Below are positions 1-5,578 of a stretch of DNA of 11,826 nt, one piece after another. The first letter of the stretch is position 1. Each line of letters opens with the position of its first letter. The position numbers and the translations under genes were made by a program. The notes under the pieces are model-generated. The model was not told the DNA's origin, made no database searches, and worked only from the letters and a program-made list of their open reading frames with translations. This DNA comes from an uncultured Rheinheimera sp. (GTDB lineage: Bacteria; Pseudomonadota; Gammaproteobacteria; Enterobacterales; Alteromonadaceae). The stretch covers positions 1-11,826 of the forward strand of contig CALTZU010000108.1 of NCBI GenBank assembly GCA_943913835.1. Reading direction: 5' to 3'.

Positions 1-21
1 CAGGGGTTTGAGTTTAAACAT
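1..21 (-). CDS. 5' end of an unidentified, probably Fur-regulated gene (partial)
   Basis: On the minus strand an ATG at 21-19 opens a frame reading MFKLKPL, which runs off the left edge of the window. It is preceded by a good Shine-Dalgarno sequence (GGAG at 31-28, six bases before the ATG). Further upstream lie a plausible promoter and two Fur-box-like palindromes. The short basic and hydrophobic start would fit the beginning of a signal peptide. Iron-regulated genes with this layout often encode TonB-dependent siderophore receptors, but only seven codons are visible, so the product cannot be named. The case for a gene here rests on the start codon, the ribosome binding site and the upstream operators together. 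Confidence 0.6.
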
Positions 22-35
22 AAAGCGCTCCAGTT

Positions 36-54
36 AATGAGAATAGATCTCATT
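36..54 (-). promoter_or_regulatory. Fur-box-like operator, proximal
   Basis: The 19-base site AATGAGAATAGATCTCATT is a near-perfect inverted repeat (7-bp arms, 5-base centre). It matches the classical Fur consensus AATGATAATNATTATCATT at about 14 of 18 informative positions. It lies between the predicted transcription start (around 63) and the Shine-Dalgarno sequence of the gene leaving the left edge, a position where bound Fur-Fe(II) would block transcription. Binding is inferred from sequence only. Confidence 0.55.
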
Positions 55-69
55 TAAATAATGAGCGCC

Positions 70-98
70 ACTTTAGGTTAAATGAGAATTATTTGCAA
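70..98 (-). promoter_or_regulatory. Candidate sigma70 promoter of the left-edge gene
   Basis: On the minus strand TTGCAA (98-93) and TAAAGT (75-70) are separated by 17 bases. Each hexamer matches the sigma70 consensus at 4 of 6 positions. Transcription would begin near 63 and leave a leader of about 40 bases before the ATG at 21. The hexamers alone are weak evidence. Their overlap with the distal Fur-box-like site makes the assignment more believable. Confidence 0.4.
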
Positions 99-99
99 C
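81..99 (-). promoter_or_regulatory. Fur-box-like operator, distal, over the -35 region
   Basis: The site AATGAGAATTATTTGCAAC matches the Fur consensus at about 13 of 18 positions, with an intact left half (AATGAGAAT). It overlaps the TTGCAA hexamer that could be the -35 element of the gene leaving the left edge. Tandem Fur boxes, one over the -35 and one near or just after the transcription start, are common at tightly iron-repressed promoters. Regulation by Fur is inference. Confidence 0.55.
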
Positions 100-130
100 T
101 AGATCATCTCACCTTTACATTAAACAGTCT

Positions 131-155
131 AAAAGGCCCTTCAACCAAGAGCCTT
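131..155 (-). terminator. Intrinsic terminator of the DUF1439 lipoprotein gene
   Basis: Read on the minus strand, arms 155-147 and 141-133 pair over nine positions (one G-U wobble) around a five-base loop, and the hairpin ends in a run of four T. It begins 16 bases after the stop codon of the lipoprotein gene and lies upstream of the Fur sites. It would therefore isolate the next minus-strand gene from read-through. The T tract is short, so it may be a moderate terminator. Confidence 0.6.
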
Positions 156-171
156 GTAGCTAAATCAGAGG

Positions 172-744
172 TTACTGAGCAGAGTAGTTGGGCTTTAACA
201 GCAGCTCACCAGGCTGCAATACCAAAGTTAAAGGCATGCCACATAAGACTTTTTCCGTTACTTTGCTGCAATCGAGCTGATATACAGGCTGACGACTTAA
301 AAGCTGCGCCAGGATAGCTTTGGCTTCGTTGCTTAAAGGTGCCAGTTTAAGCTGAGAGCTGCCGCTGCCGACACTGGAATCCAGAATGGTTAAGTTTTTT
401 AGATAAATTGCATTTTTCTCATCGTCAAAATAGGGCAAAGCCGACAAATGTAAATTCAGATCTGTCTGTACCGATTTAAATAAAGCATCCACTTCAGCGC
501 CAAGCGCGAGCTTGAGCTCTATCTGTTGTTTGTTTTCCGGCGCTAACTGCAGTTCGAGTTGCCGTACAGTCAGCGTTAGTGGCAGGCCCAGCATTTTACC
601 TTTGCCTTGCTGTTTCTCTAATTGCTCCAGCAATAAGCTCTGCAACTCCTGCTGCTTCAGGCTAAAAATATCCAGATGATTCAGCTGAGTACAAGAGGCC
701 AATAGCAGCAACCCAAGTGCCGGAATTATGTGTTTGGTGATCAT
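172..744 (-). CDS. DUF1439 (YceB-like) outer-membrane lipoprotein
   Basis: The 190-residue product starts with a short lipoprotein signal peptide (MITKHIIPALGLLLLASC) with lipobox LASC, so Cys18 is the predicted lipidated residue. Residue +2 is Thr rather than Asp, which suggests Lol sorting to the outer membrane. The mature part resembles E. coli YceB (DUF1439): a MLGLPL segment after a Gln/Leu-rich helix, and an LSALPYFDDEKNAIYLKNLTILD block matching YceB's LKALPVFDKEKGAIFLKEMEVVD. Length is also close to YceB. The frame is open to 828, but the ATG at 744 is chosen because GAAGGA (757-752) sits seven bases upstream and the lipobox requires a nearby start. Members of this family have no settled biochemical role; a periplasm-facing ligand-binding or envelope function is only a guess. 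The gene stands alone, divergent from the small ORF at 880. Confidence 0.85.
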   Translation of the reverse strand: MITKHIIPALGLLLLASCTQLNHLDIFSLKQQELQSLLLEQLEKQQGKGKMLGLPLTLTVRQLELQLAPENKQQIELKLALGAEVDALFKSVQTDLNLHLSALPYFDDEKNAIYLKNLTILDSSVGSGSSQLKLAPLSNEAKAILAQLLSRQPVYQLDCSKVTEKVLCGMPLTLVLQPGELLLKPNYSAQ

Positions 745-772
745 GTAATAGTCCTTCAAATCTCGTTTGGCG

Positions 773-790
773 CGAACTTTAGCAAGTTCG
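773..790. repeat. Short inverted repeat in the divergent intergenic region
   Basis: CGAACTT (773-779) and AAGTTCG (784-790) form a perfect 7-bp inverted repeat with a four-base centre. It lies 29 bases upstream of the lipoprotein start, between the divergent lipoprotein gene and the small plus-strand ORF. There is no adjacent T run on either strand suited to termination. It could be an operator or a 5' leader hairpin of the lipoprotein mRNA; sequence alone does not decide. Confidence 0.35.
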
Positions 791-879
791 AATGAACCTT
801 TGCTGATTTTTTTTCGTAACGCTTCCAACTATTTTGCCTCTTTATACGACTTAGTAGCAGACCTTCAGGGAGAGTAGCG

Positions 880-1062
880 ATGAATACACCAGACCAAATT
901 CAATTACCGGGTTTACGGCAGCTTCTGACAGCCTTTGTTGTGCTGGTGCTAATGCTATTAGCTTTTGATTCTGTGTTACAGTGGCTTAGCTTCGGCTTGC
1001 ACCAACAGTCCCTGGCTGCAGAATTGTTATTTCCGATGAACTGGTTATCGGTTTTGTTTTGA
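880..1062 (+). CDS. Small hydrophobic protein, unidentified
   Basis: A 60-residue frame begins with ATG at 880 after a good ribosome binding site (AGGGAG at 867-872, seven bases upstream) and ends with TGA at 1060-1062. Residues 1-12 are polar (MNTPDQIQLPGL). Residues about 14-36 form a strongly hydrophobic helix (LLTAFVVLVLMLLAFDSVLQWL), and the tail from about 45 is hydrophobic and aromatic. The product is probably a small single-pass, perhaps two-segment, inner-membrane protein. I do not recognise the family. The frame is not opposite any other gene, unlike the other plus-strand frames here, which supports it being real. No clear promoter is visible: TATACG at 843-848 is the best -10 and lacks a good -35. 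It reads divergently from the lipoprotein gene and towards parS and the glmU terminator. Confidence 0.5.
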   Translation: MNTPDQIQLPGLRQLLTAFVVLVLMLLAFDSVLQWLSFGLHQQSLAAELLFPMNWLSVLF

Positions 1063-1088
1063 TGGCGAATAATGGTAACAAGGCTAAA

Positions 1089-1104
1089 TGCTTCACGTGA
1101 AACA
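1089..1104. promoter_or_regulatory. parS: parS centromere-like site (ParB binding)
   Basis: TGCTTCACGTGAAACA differs from the widely conserved bacterial parS palindrome TGTTTCACGTGAAACA at one position, the third. ParB/Spo0J proteins load and slide from such sites to form the segregation complex near the origin. It lies in non-coding DNA between the small ORF and the glmU terminator, about 8.7 kb from the end of parB, within the usual origin-proximal range. I found no other close match in the window. Binding by the ParB encoded here is inferred from conservation. Confidence 0.85.
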
Positions 1105-1189
1105 CTGTCGCGGAAGGCAAAAATCTCTTTATTCGTTTAAGGTCATGGCAAGCATTCAGTTCTTCACCGCAGTAATAAGCATGAAAAGC

Positions 1190-1214
1190 AAAAACCCGTC
1201 ACTAAGGACGGGTT
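1190..1214 (-). terminator. Intrinsic terminator of glmU
   Basis: On the minus strand AACCCGTC (1214-1207), a six-base loop and GACGGGTT (1200-1193) form a perfect 8-bp hairpin running into five T (1194-1190). It starts 21 bases beyond the glmU stop codon. It ends the glmU transcript before the parS site. On the plus strand the hairpin is followed by TGTATT, which is a weaker T tract. Confidence 0.85.
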
Positions 1215-1235
1215 GTATTGATGATCAGCCGATCA

Positions 1236-2600
1236 TTATTTCTTAATTTTTACCGGTCTTTTCCAGCCACTGATATGGCGCTGCTTAGAGCGCGCTACCA
1301 CCAGCTCATCTGCAGCTACACTGGCTGTGACTACTGAACCTGCCCCTACAGTGGAGTTTTGGCCTAAAGTCACTGGAGCCACCAAAGAGCTGTTGGAACC
1401 GACAAAAACACCGTCTTCAATAGTGGTGACAAACTTATTGGCGCCATCGTAGTTACAGGTAATAGTGCCGGCGCCTATGTTCACTTTGCTGCCAATCACT
1501 GCGTCACCCAAATAGCTTAAATGGTTGGCTTTAGAACCTACACCTAAAGTGGCTTTTTTCAGCTCAACAAAGTTACCTACATGGCTATCGTCAGCCAGCA
1601 CTGAATCAGGGCGAATACGGGCATAAGGACCGACAGAACAGCCGATGCCAATGGTAGATTTCTCAATCATACTGTTGGCTTTAATTTCAGTGTTATCGCC
1701 TATGACCGCATCTTTAATCACGCAGTTCGGGCCTATCACTACGCCATTGCCTAGCACCACTTTGCCTTCAAAAATCACGTTGATGTCGATCATCACATCG
1801 TTGCCAACAGTGACTTCCCCCCTTATATCAATACGGGCCGGATCGCGCAGGTTTGCGCCGTTTAACATCAATTCTTCAGCTTTACGCGCCTGATAAGCCC
1901 GCTCTAACTGCGCCAGTTGCACACGGTTATTCGCGCCTTCAGTCTCTATGGCCGTCGCAGGATGAGCTGTCGTAATGTCCACCCCTTCTTTATGCGCCAT
2001 AGCGATAATGTCAGTCAGGTAAAACTCGCCCTGTGCATTGTTGTTCTGTAACTGGCTTAACCATTTTTTCAGTTGTTTGCCAGGCACAGCCATAATGCCG
2101 CTGTTCACTTCTGTGATTTTCAGCTGTTCGGCGTTAGCGTCTTTTTGCTCAACTATACCCGCAACTTTGCCGTTTTCGCGCACCATTCGGCCATAACCCA
2201 TAGGATTGGCCAAATGCACAGTCAGTACAGCTAAACCATCGGCAGATTTAGCAGCCAGCAGTTGTTCTAAAGTTTCTTTGCGGGTTAAAGGCACATCACC
2301 GTACAGCACCAGCACTGTGTCGTTATCAGCGATATGTGGCACAGCCTGCTGTACTGCATGACCAGTACCTAATTGTTCGGCTTGTAACACCCAATGTAAA
2401 TCCTGTTCACCTAAAGCAGCTTTCAGCTGATCGGCGCCATAACCGTACACCAGATTAATAGACGCTGCGCCCAAAGAACGGGCCGTATCGATCACATGCT
2501 GCACCATAGAGCGTTCCGCAACTTTATGCAGCACTTTAGGTAAAGCAGATTTCATCCGCGTGCCTTTACCGGCAGCCAGGATCACAACATTTAAAGCCAT
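1236..2600 (-). CDS. glmU: Bifunctional GlmU: N-acetylglucosamine-1-phosphate uridyltransferase / glucosamine-1-phosphate acetyltransferase
   Basis: This cytoplasmic trimeric enzyme makes UDP-GlcNAc for peptidoglycan and lipopolysaccharide in two steps: acetylation of glucosamine-1-phosphate with acetyl-CoA, then uridyl transfer from UTP. The N-terminal pyrophosphorylase domain (about 1-225) shows LAAGKGTRM (8-16) with Arg15 and Lys22, QLGTGHA (77-82), YGDVPL with metal-binding Asp102, and EVNSGIMA. From about 250 the left-handed beta-helix acetyltransferase domain shows hexapeptide repeats, the NHLSYLGDA segment with the expected catalytic His near 360, CNYDGANK and a GWKRPVKIKK tail. Length is 454 residues (E. 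coli 456). The frame extends to a TTG at 2609, but AAAGGA directly abuts that TTG and sits nine bases before the ATG at 2600, so the ATG is the start. It follows the atp operon as in E. coli, but glmS is not downstream here. Confidence 0.97.
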   Translation of the reverse strand: MALNVVILAAGKGTRMKSALPKVLHKVAERSMVQHVIDTARSLGAASINLVYGYGADQLKAALGEQDLHWVLQAEQLGTGHAVQQAVPHIADNDTVLVLYGDVPLTRKETLEQLLAAKSADGLAVLTVHLANPMGYGRMVRENGKVAGIVEQKDANAEQLKITEVNSGIMAVPGKQLKKWLSQLQNNNAQGEFYLTDIIAMAHKEGVDITTAHPATAIETEGANNRVQLAQLERAYQARKAEELMLNGANLRDPARIDIRGEVTVGNDVMIDINVIFEGKVVLGNGVVIGPNCVIKDAVIGDNTEIKANSMIEKSTIGIGCSVGPYARIRPDSVLADDSHVGNFVELKKATLGVGSKANHLSYLGDAVIGSKVNIGAGTITCNYDGANKFVTTIEDGVFVGSNSSLVAPVTLGQNSTVGAGSVVTASVAADELVVARSKQRHISGWKRPVKIKK

Positions 2601-2609
2601 ATCAGCCAA

Positions 2610-2615
2610 TCCTTT
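2610..2615 (-). promoter_or_regulatory. Shine-Dalgarno sequence that sets the glmU start
   Basis: AAAGGA on the minus strand ends immediately before an in-frame TTG (2609-2607) and nine bases before the ATG at 2600. Zero spacing excludes TTG initiation, so the ATG start is preferred. Confidence 0.7.
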
Positions 2616-2680
2616 AATTGTAATTACGCGATTTTACCTCAAAGGCATTCGAATTTGTTATCTGAATACCACGGATATAC

Positions 2681-2760
2681 AAAATCGTATGGAACGATTT
2701 TGAACATTGGAGCGCAGCGACGATGGCCCGGTAGGGTTGATTCCATGGATTGGAATCAAT
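2681..2760. repeat. Candidate dispersed intergenic repeat with two hairpins
   Basis: This stretch between the atpC terminator and the glmU leader has two perfect inverted repeats. AAAATCGT/ACGATTTT (2681-2688 and 2694-2701) has a five-base loop. TTGATTCCA/TGGAATCAA (2737-2745 and 2751-2759) has a five-base loop. They are joined by a GC-richer segment (GAGCGCAGCGACGATGGCCC, 2710-2729). Neither hairpin has a following T tract on either strand, so they are not ordinary terminators. The composite structure and base composition unlike the AT-rich flanks resemble REP/MITE-like elements. Multi-copy status cannot be seen from one window. Confidence 0.45.
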
Positions 2761-2761
2761 A

Positions 2762-2787
2762 AAAAAGCCACCCGAAGGTGGCTTTTT
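2762..2787. terminator. Bidirectional intrinsic terminator after atpC
   Basis: AAAAAGCCACC (2762-2772) pairs perfectly with GGTGGCTTTTT (2777-2787) around a four-base loop, giving an 11-bp stem with T tracts on both strands. Read on the minus strand the loop is UUCG closed by C-G, the exceptionally stable tetraloop. It lies 17 bases after the atpC stop and marks the end of the atp operon, so glmU needs its own promoter or read-through. Confidence 0.93.
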
Positions 2788-2804
2788 AGTATGCAGTAAT
2801 CCGC

Positions 2805-3221
2805 TTATTTTTTGCGAAGTTTCTGGATTAAACGTAACTGGGCAATAGCTTCAGCCAATTGAGCTGCAGCTTCTGCATAGTTGAAGTCAGCACCTGCGTG
2901 TTGCATTGCTTCTTCAGCACGTTTCTGAGCAGCTAAGGCAGCTTGCTCGTCCAGATCTTCAGCCCGTACCGCTACGTCGGCCAGCACTGTGACGCTGTGC
3001 GGCTGTACTTCAAGTACGCCACCAGCGACATAAATCAGGTGCTCTTCGCCAAACTGTTTAACGATACGAACCATACCAGGCTTGATTCCAGTAAGAAGCG
3101 GAATGTGACCAGGTAAAATACCCAATTCACCTTCACTACCTGTTACCTGAATGGATTCCACCAGACCAGAAAAAATCCGCTCTTCGGCGCTTACCACATC
3201 CAGTTGTACTGTCATTGCCAT
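2805..3221 (-). CDS. atpC: ATP synthase F1 subunit epsilon
   Basis: Epsilon is the central-stalk subunit that joins gamma to the c-ring and can inhibit ATP hydrolysis through its C-terminal helices. The 138-residue product (E. coli 139) has the N-terminal beta-sandwich with VSAEERIFSG (10-19), GELGILPGHIPLLTGIKPG (30-48) and YVAGGVLEV. An Ala- and Glu-rich two-helix C-terminal domain follows from about 88, ending in RLIQKLRKK. The ATG at 3221 is chosen because AGGAG lies six bases upstream; a second in-frame ATG two codons later has worse spacing. It is the last gene of the operon, 25 bases after atpD, and is followed by a strong terminator. Confidence 0.97.
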   Translation of the reverse strand: MAMTVQLDVVSAEERIFSGLVESIQVTGSEGELGILPGHIPLLTGIKPGMVRIVKQFGEEHLIYVAGGVLEVQPHSVTVLADVAVRAEDLDEQAALAAQKRAEEAMQHAGADFNYAEAAAQLAEAIAQLRLIQKLRKK

Positions 3222-3246
3222 TTCGCTCTCCTAAAGCTGCAGTTGA

Positions 3247-4632
3247 TTACAGCTTCTTCGCTTTTTCGATCGCTTCGTCGATAGAACCAACCATGTAGAA
3301 GGCTTGTTCTGGCATGTGATCGAATTCACCTTCCAGAATGCCTTTGAAACCACGGATAGTTTCTTTCAGCGGAACGTATTTGCCTGGAGAGCCAGTGAAT
3401 ACTTCGGCTACGAAGAATGGCTGAGACAGGAAACGTTGGATTTTACGTGCACGGTAAACCACTGTTCTGTCTTCATCAGACAACTCGTCCATACCTAAGA
3501 TGGCGATGATGTCTTTTAATTCTTTGTAACGTTGCAGCACTGACTGCACGCCACGGGCTGTATCGTAGTGTTCTTTACCAATCACTAACGGGTCCAGCTG
3601 ACGTGAAGTAGAATCCAGTGGATCGATTGCCGGGTAAATACCCAGAGAAGCGATGTTACGAGACAATACTACTGTCGCATCTAAGTGAGAGAACGTAGTA
3701 GCTGGTGACGGGTCAGTTAAGTCGTCCGCTGGTACGTAAACCGCTTGTACAGATGTGATAGAACCAGTTTTGGTTGAAGTGATACGCTCTTGCAGTACAC
3801 CCATCTCTTCAGCCAGCGTTGGCTGGTAACCTACTGCAGATGGCATACGGCCTAACAGAGCTGATACTTCAGTACCGGCCAGTGTGTAACGGTAGATGTT
3901 ATCTACGAAGAACAGCACGTCACGGCCTTCGTCACGGAACTTCTCGGCCATAGTCAGACCGGTCAGAGCTACACGTAAACGGTTGCCTGGCGGCTCGTTC
4001 ATCTGGCCATACACCAGTGATACTTTGTCCAGTACGTTTGAATCGTTCATTTCGTGATAGAAGTCGTTACCTTCACGAGTACGCTCACCTACACCGGCGA
4101 ATACAGAATAACCACTGTGCTCGATTGCGATGTTACGGATCAGTTCCATCATGTTTACGGTTTTACCAACACCGGCACCACCGAACAGACCTACTTTACC
4201 GCCTTTAGCAAACGGACATACCAGGTCGATAACCTTGATGCCTGTCTCTAACAGAGCGTTTGAAGCGGCTTGATCTTCGTAGCTTGGTGCTGCACGGTGG
4301 ATTGGCATACGCTCATCTTCACCGATAGGACCAGCTTCGTCGATTGGCTCGCCTAATACGTTCATGATACGACCTAAAGTCGCTTTACCTACTGGTACGT
4401 GAATGGCTTTACCAGTGTTAGACACTTCAGCGCCACGACGTAAACCGTCGGTTGAACCTAACGCGATAGCACGTACAGTACCGCCGCCTAATTGCTGTTG
4501 TACTTCAAGTACTAAACCAGCCAGGTCGCCGCTTGTTACGTTTAACGCGTCATAGATACCAGGTACCGATTCTTGTGGAAAGTCGATATCCACAACGGCG
4601 CCAATGATTTGGACTACCTTACCTTGACTCAT
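3247..4632 (-). CDS. atpD: ATP synthase F1 subunit beta (catalytic)
   Basis: Beta carries the three catalytic nucleotide sites of the membrane-attached F1 head. The 461-residue sequence is nearly collinear with E. coli AtpD (460). It contains the P-loop GGAGVGKT (151-158, Lys157), GVGERTREGNDF with catalytic Glu183, the FVDNIYRYTLAGTEVSALLGRMPSAVGYQPTL core, and the ALGMDELSDEDR-type DELSEED loop (ILGMDELSDED) that contacts gamma. The C-terminus ends in IEKAKKL as in E. coli. The ATG at 4632 follows AGAGGA by six bases. It sits 31 bases after atpG and 25 before atpC. Nothing is missing or altered in the visible motifs. Confidence 0.99.
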   Translation of the reverse strand: MSQGKVVQIIGAVVDIDFPQESVPGIYDALNVTSGDLAGLVLEVQQQLGGGTVRAIALGSTDGLRRGAEVSNTGKAIHVPVGKATLGRIMNVLGEPIDEAGPIGEDERMPIHRAAPSYEDQAASNALLETGIKVIDLVCPFAKGGKVGLFGGAGVGKTVNMMELIRNIAIEHSGYSVFAGVGERTREGNDFYHEMNDSNVLDKVSLVYGQMNEPPGNRLRVALTGLTMAEKFRDEGRDVLFFVDNIYRYTLAGTEVSALLGRMPSAVGYQPTLAEEMGVLQERITSTKTGSITSVQAVYVPADDLTDPSPATTFSHLDATVVLSRNIASLGIYPAIDPLDSTSRQLDPLVIGKEHYDTARGVQSVLQRYKELKDIIAILGMDELSDEDRTVVYRARKIQRFLSQPFFVAEVFTGSPGKYVPLKETIRGFKGILEGEFDHMPEQAFYMVGSIDEAIEKAKKL

Positions 4633-4663
4633 GTTTAATCCTCTAATTTCTGTAACCTAAGCC

Positions 4664-5524
4664 TTAAACAGCAGCGGCACCGGCGACGATTTCGCTCAGT
4701 TCCTGGGTAATAGCTGCTTGACGCGCTTTGTTGTAAACCAACTTCAGGTCATCCATTAAGCTACCAGCGTTGTCTGTGGCGGCTTTCATCGCCACCATAC
4801 GGGCAGCTTGTTCGCTCGCCGCGTTTTCAACTACACCCTGATACACCTGAGACTCTACGTAACGGCTCAGTAATTTATCTAAAATTACCTTTGGATCCGG
4901 TTCGTAAATGTAATCCCAGCTATGGCTTTTCGCTGTTACGTCTGCTTTTGGCAAAGGTAAGAGTTGTTCGATCACTGGCTCTTGTTTCATGGTGTTGACG
5001 AATTTGTTGAACACCAGGAACAAGCGGTCGATACGGCCTTCTTCGTATGCTTTGAGCATCACCTGAACCGAACCAATCACATCAGCCAAACGTGGGTTAT
5101 CGCCAGGGCCTGTTTGTTGTGCCAGCACTTTACCGCCAAAGCGTTTGAAAAACGCTGTAGCTTTGTTGCCGATCACCGCAATATGGGCCGCAGCACCCTG
5201 CTCGTTCCAGCTTTTCAGCTCCAGAGCAACACGTTTAAACTCGTTGGTATTTAAGCCGCCGCAAAGGCCACGGTCTGTCGATATCACAATGTAGCCAACA
5301 TTTTTTACCGGACGTTCCGTTAAAAACGGATGGCGGTATTCAATGTTGCCGTTTGCGATATTGCCGATCACTTTGCGCATACCTTCAGCGTATGGACGGC
5401 TTTGTGCAACCCGCTCTTGCGCTCTGCGCATTTTGCTGACTGCTACCTTTTCCATTGCGCTGGTGATCTTACGAGTATTGTTAATACTCCCGATCTTACT
5501 TTTTATCTCTTTTGCGCCGGCCAT
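4664..5524 (-). CDS. atpG: ATP synthase F1 subunit gamma
   Basis: Gamma is the rotating central shaft that couples the c-ring to the catalytic sites. The 286-residue product (E. coli 287) starts with the typical N-terminal helix AGAKEIKSKIGSINNTRKIT (2-21), continues TSAMEKVAVSKMRRAQ, and has the STDRGLCGGLN motif near residues 80-95. The conserved C-terminal helix LVYNKARQAAITQELSEIV, which with the N-terminal helix forms the coiled coil, is intact. The ATG at 5524 follows CGGAG by seven bases. The leader before it is unusual: a perfect hairpin sits between the atpA stop and this ribosome binding site. Confidence 0.98.
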   Translation of the reverse strand: MAGAKEIKSKIGSINNTRKITSAMEKVAVSKMRRAQERVAQSRPYAEGMRKVIGNIANGNIEYRHPFLTERPVKNVGYIVISTDRGLCGGLNTNEFKRVALELKSWNEQGAAAHIAVIGNKATAFFKRFGGKVLAQQTGPGDNPRLADVIGSVQVMLKAYEEGRIDRLFLVFNKFVNTMKQEPVIEQLLPLPKADVTAKSHSWDYIYEPDPKVILDKLLSRYVESQVYQGVVENAASEQAARMVAMKAATDNAGSLMDDLKLVYNKARQAAITQELSEIVAGAAAV

Positions 5525-5550
5525 GACTAATCTCCGAAAGTTTCAACGAC

Positions 5551-5572
5551 CGGGTGTGGTTTCCCACACCCG
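5551..5572 (-). other. Perfect intercistronic hairpin between atpA and atpG
   Basis: On the minus strand CGGGTGTGG and CCACACCCG (5572-5564 and 5559-5551) form a 9-bp GC-rich stem closed by a GAAA (GNRA) tetraloop. It starts six bases after the atpA stop codon and ends 26 bases before atpG. No T tract follows, so it is not a simple terminator. It could protect 3' ends or set relative levels of upstream and downstream atp mRNA segments; that role is inferred. Confidence 0.7.
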
Positions 5573-5578
5573 ATATGT

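Noticed and set aside
93..317. Plus-strand open frame of 74 codons overlapping the Fur region and the lipoprotein gene
   Set aside because: It lacks a good ribosome binding site and family resemblance, and runs antisense to the end of the lipoprotein gene and its terminator.
745..828. Upstream extension of the lipoprotein frame (28 more residues)
   Set aside because: It would place a charged segment before the lipoprotein signal peptide; the ATG at 744 has the good ribosome binding site and correct lipobox distance.
4573..4595. Inverted repeat TTGTGGA/TCCACAA with a DnaA-box-like ATATCCACA
   Set aside because: It lies within conserved atpD codons, is a single imperfect box, and has no cluster of boxes or AT-rich unwinding region around it.
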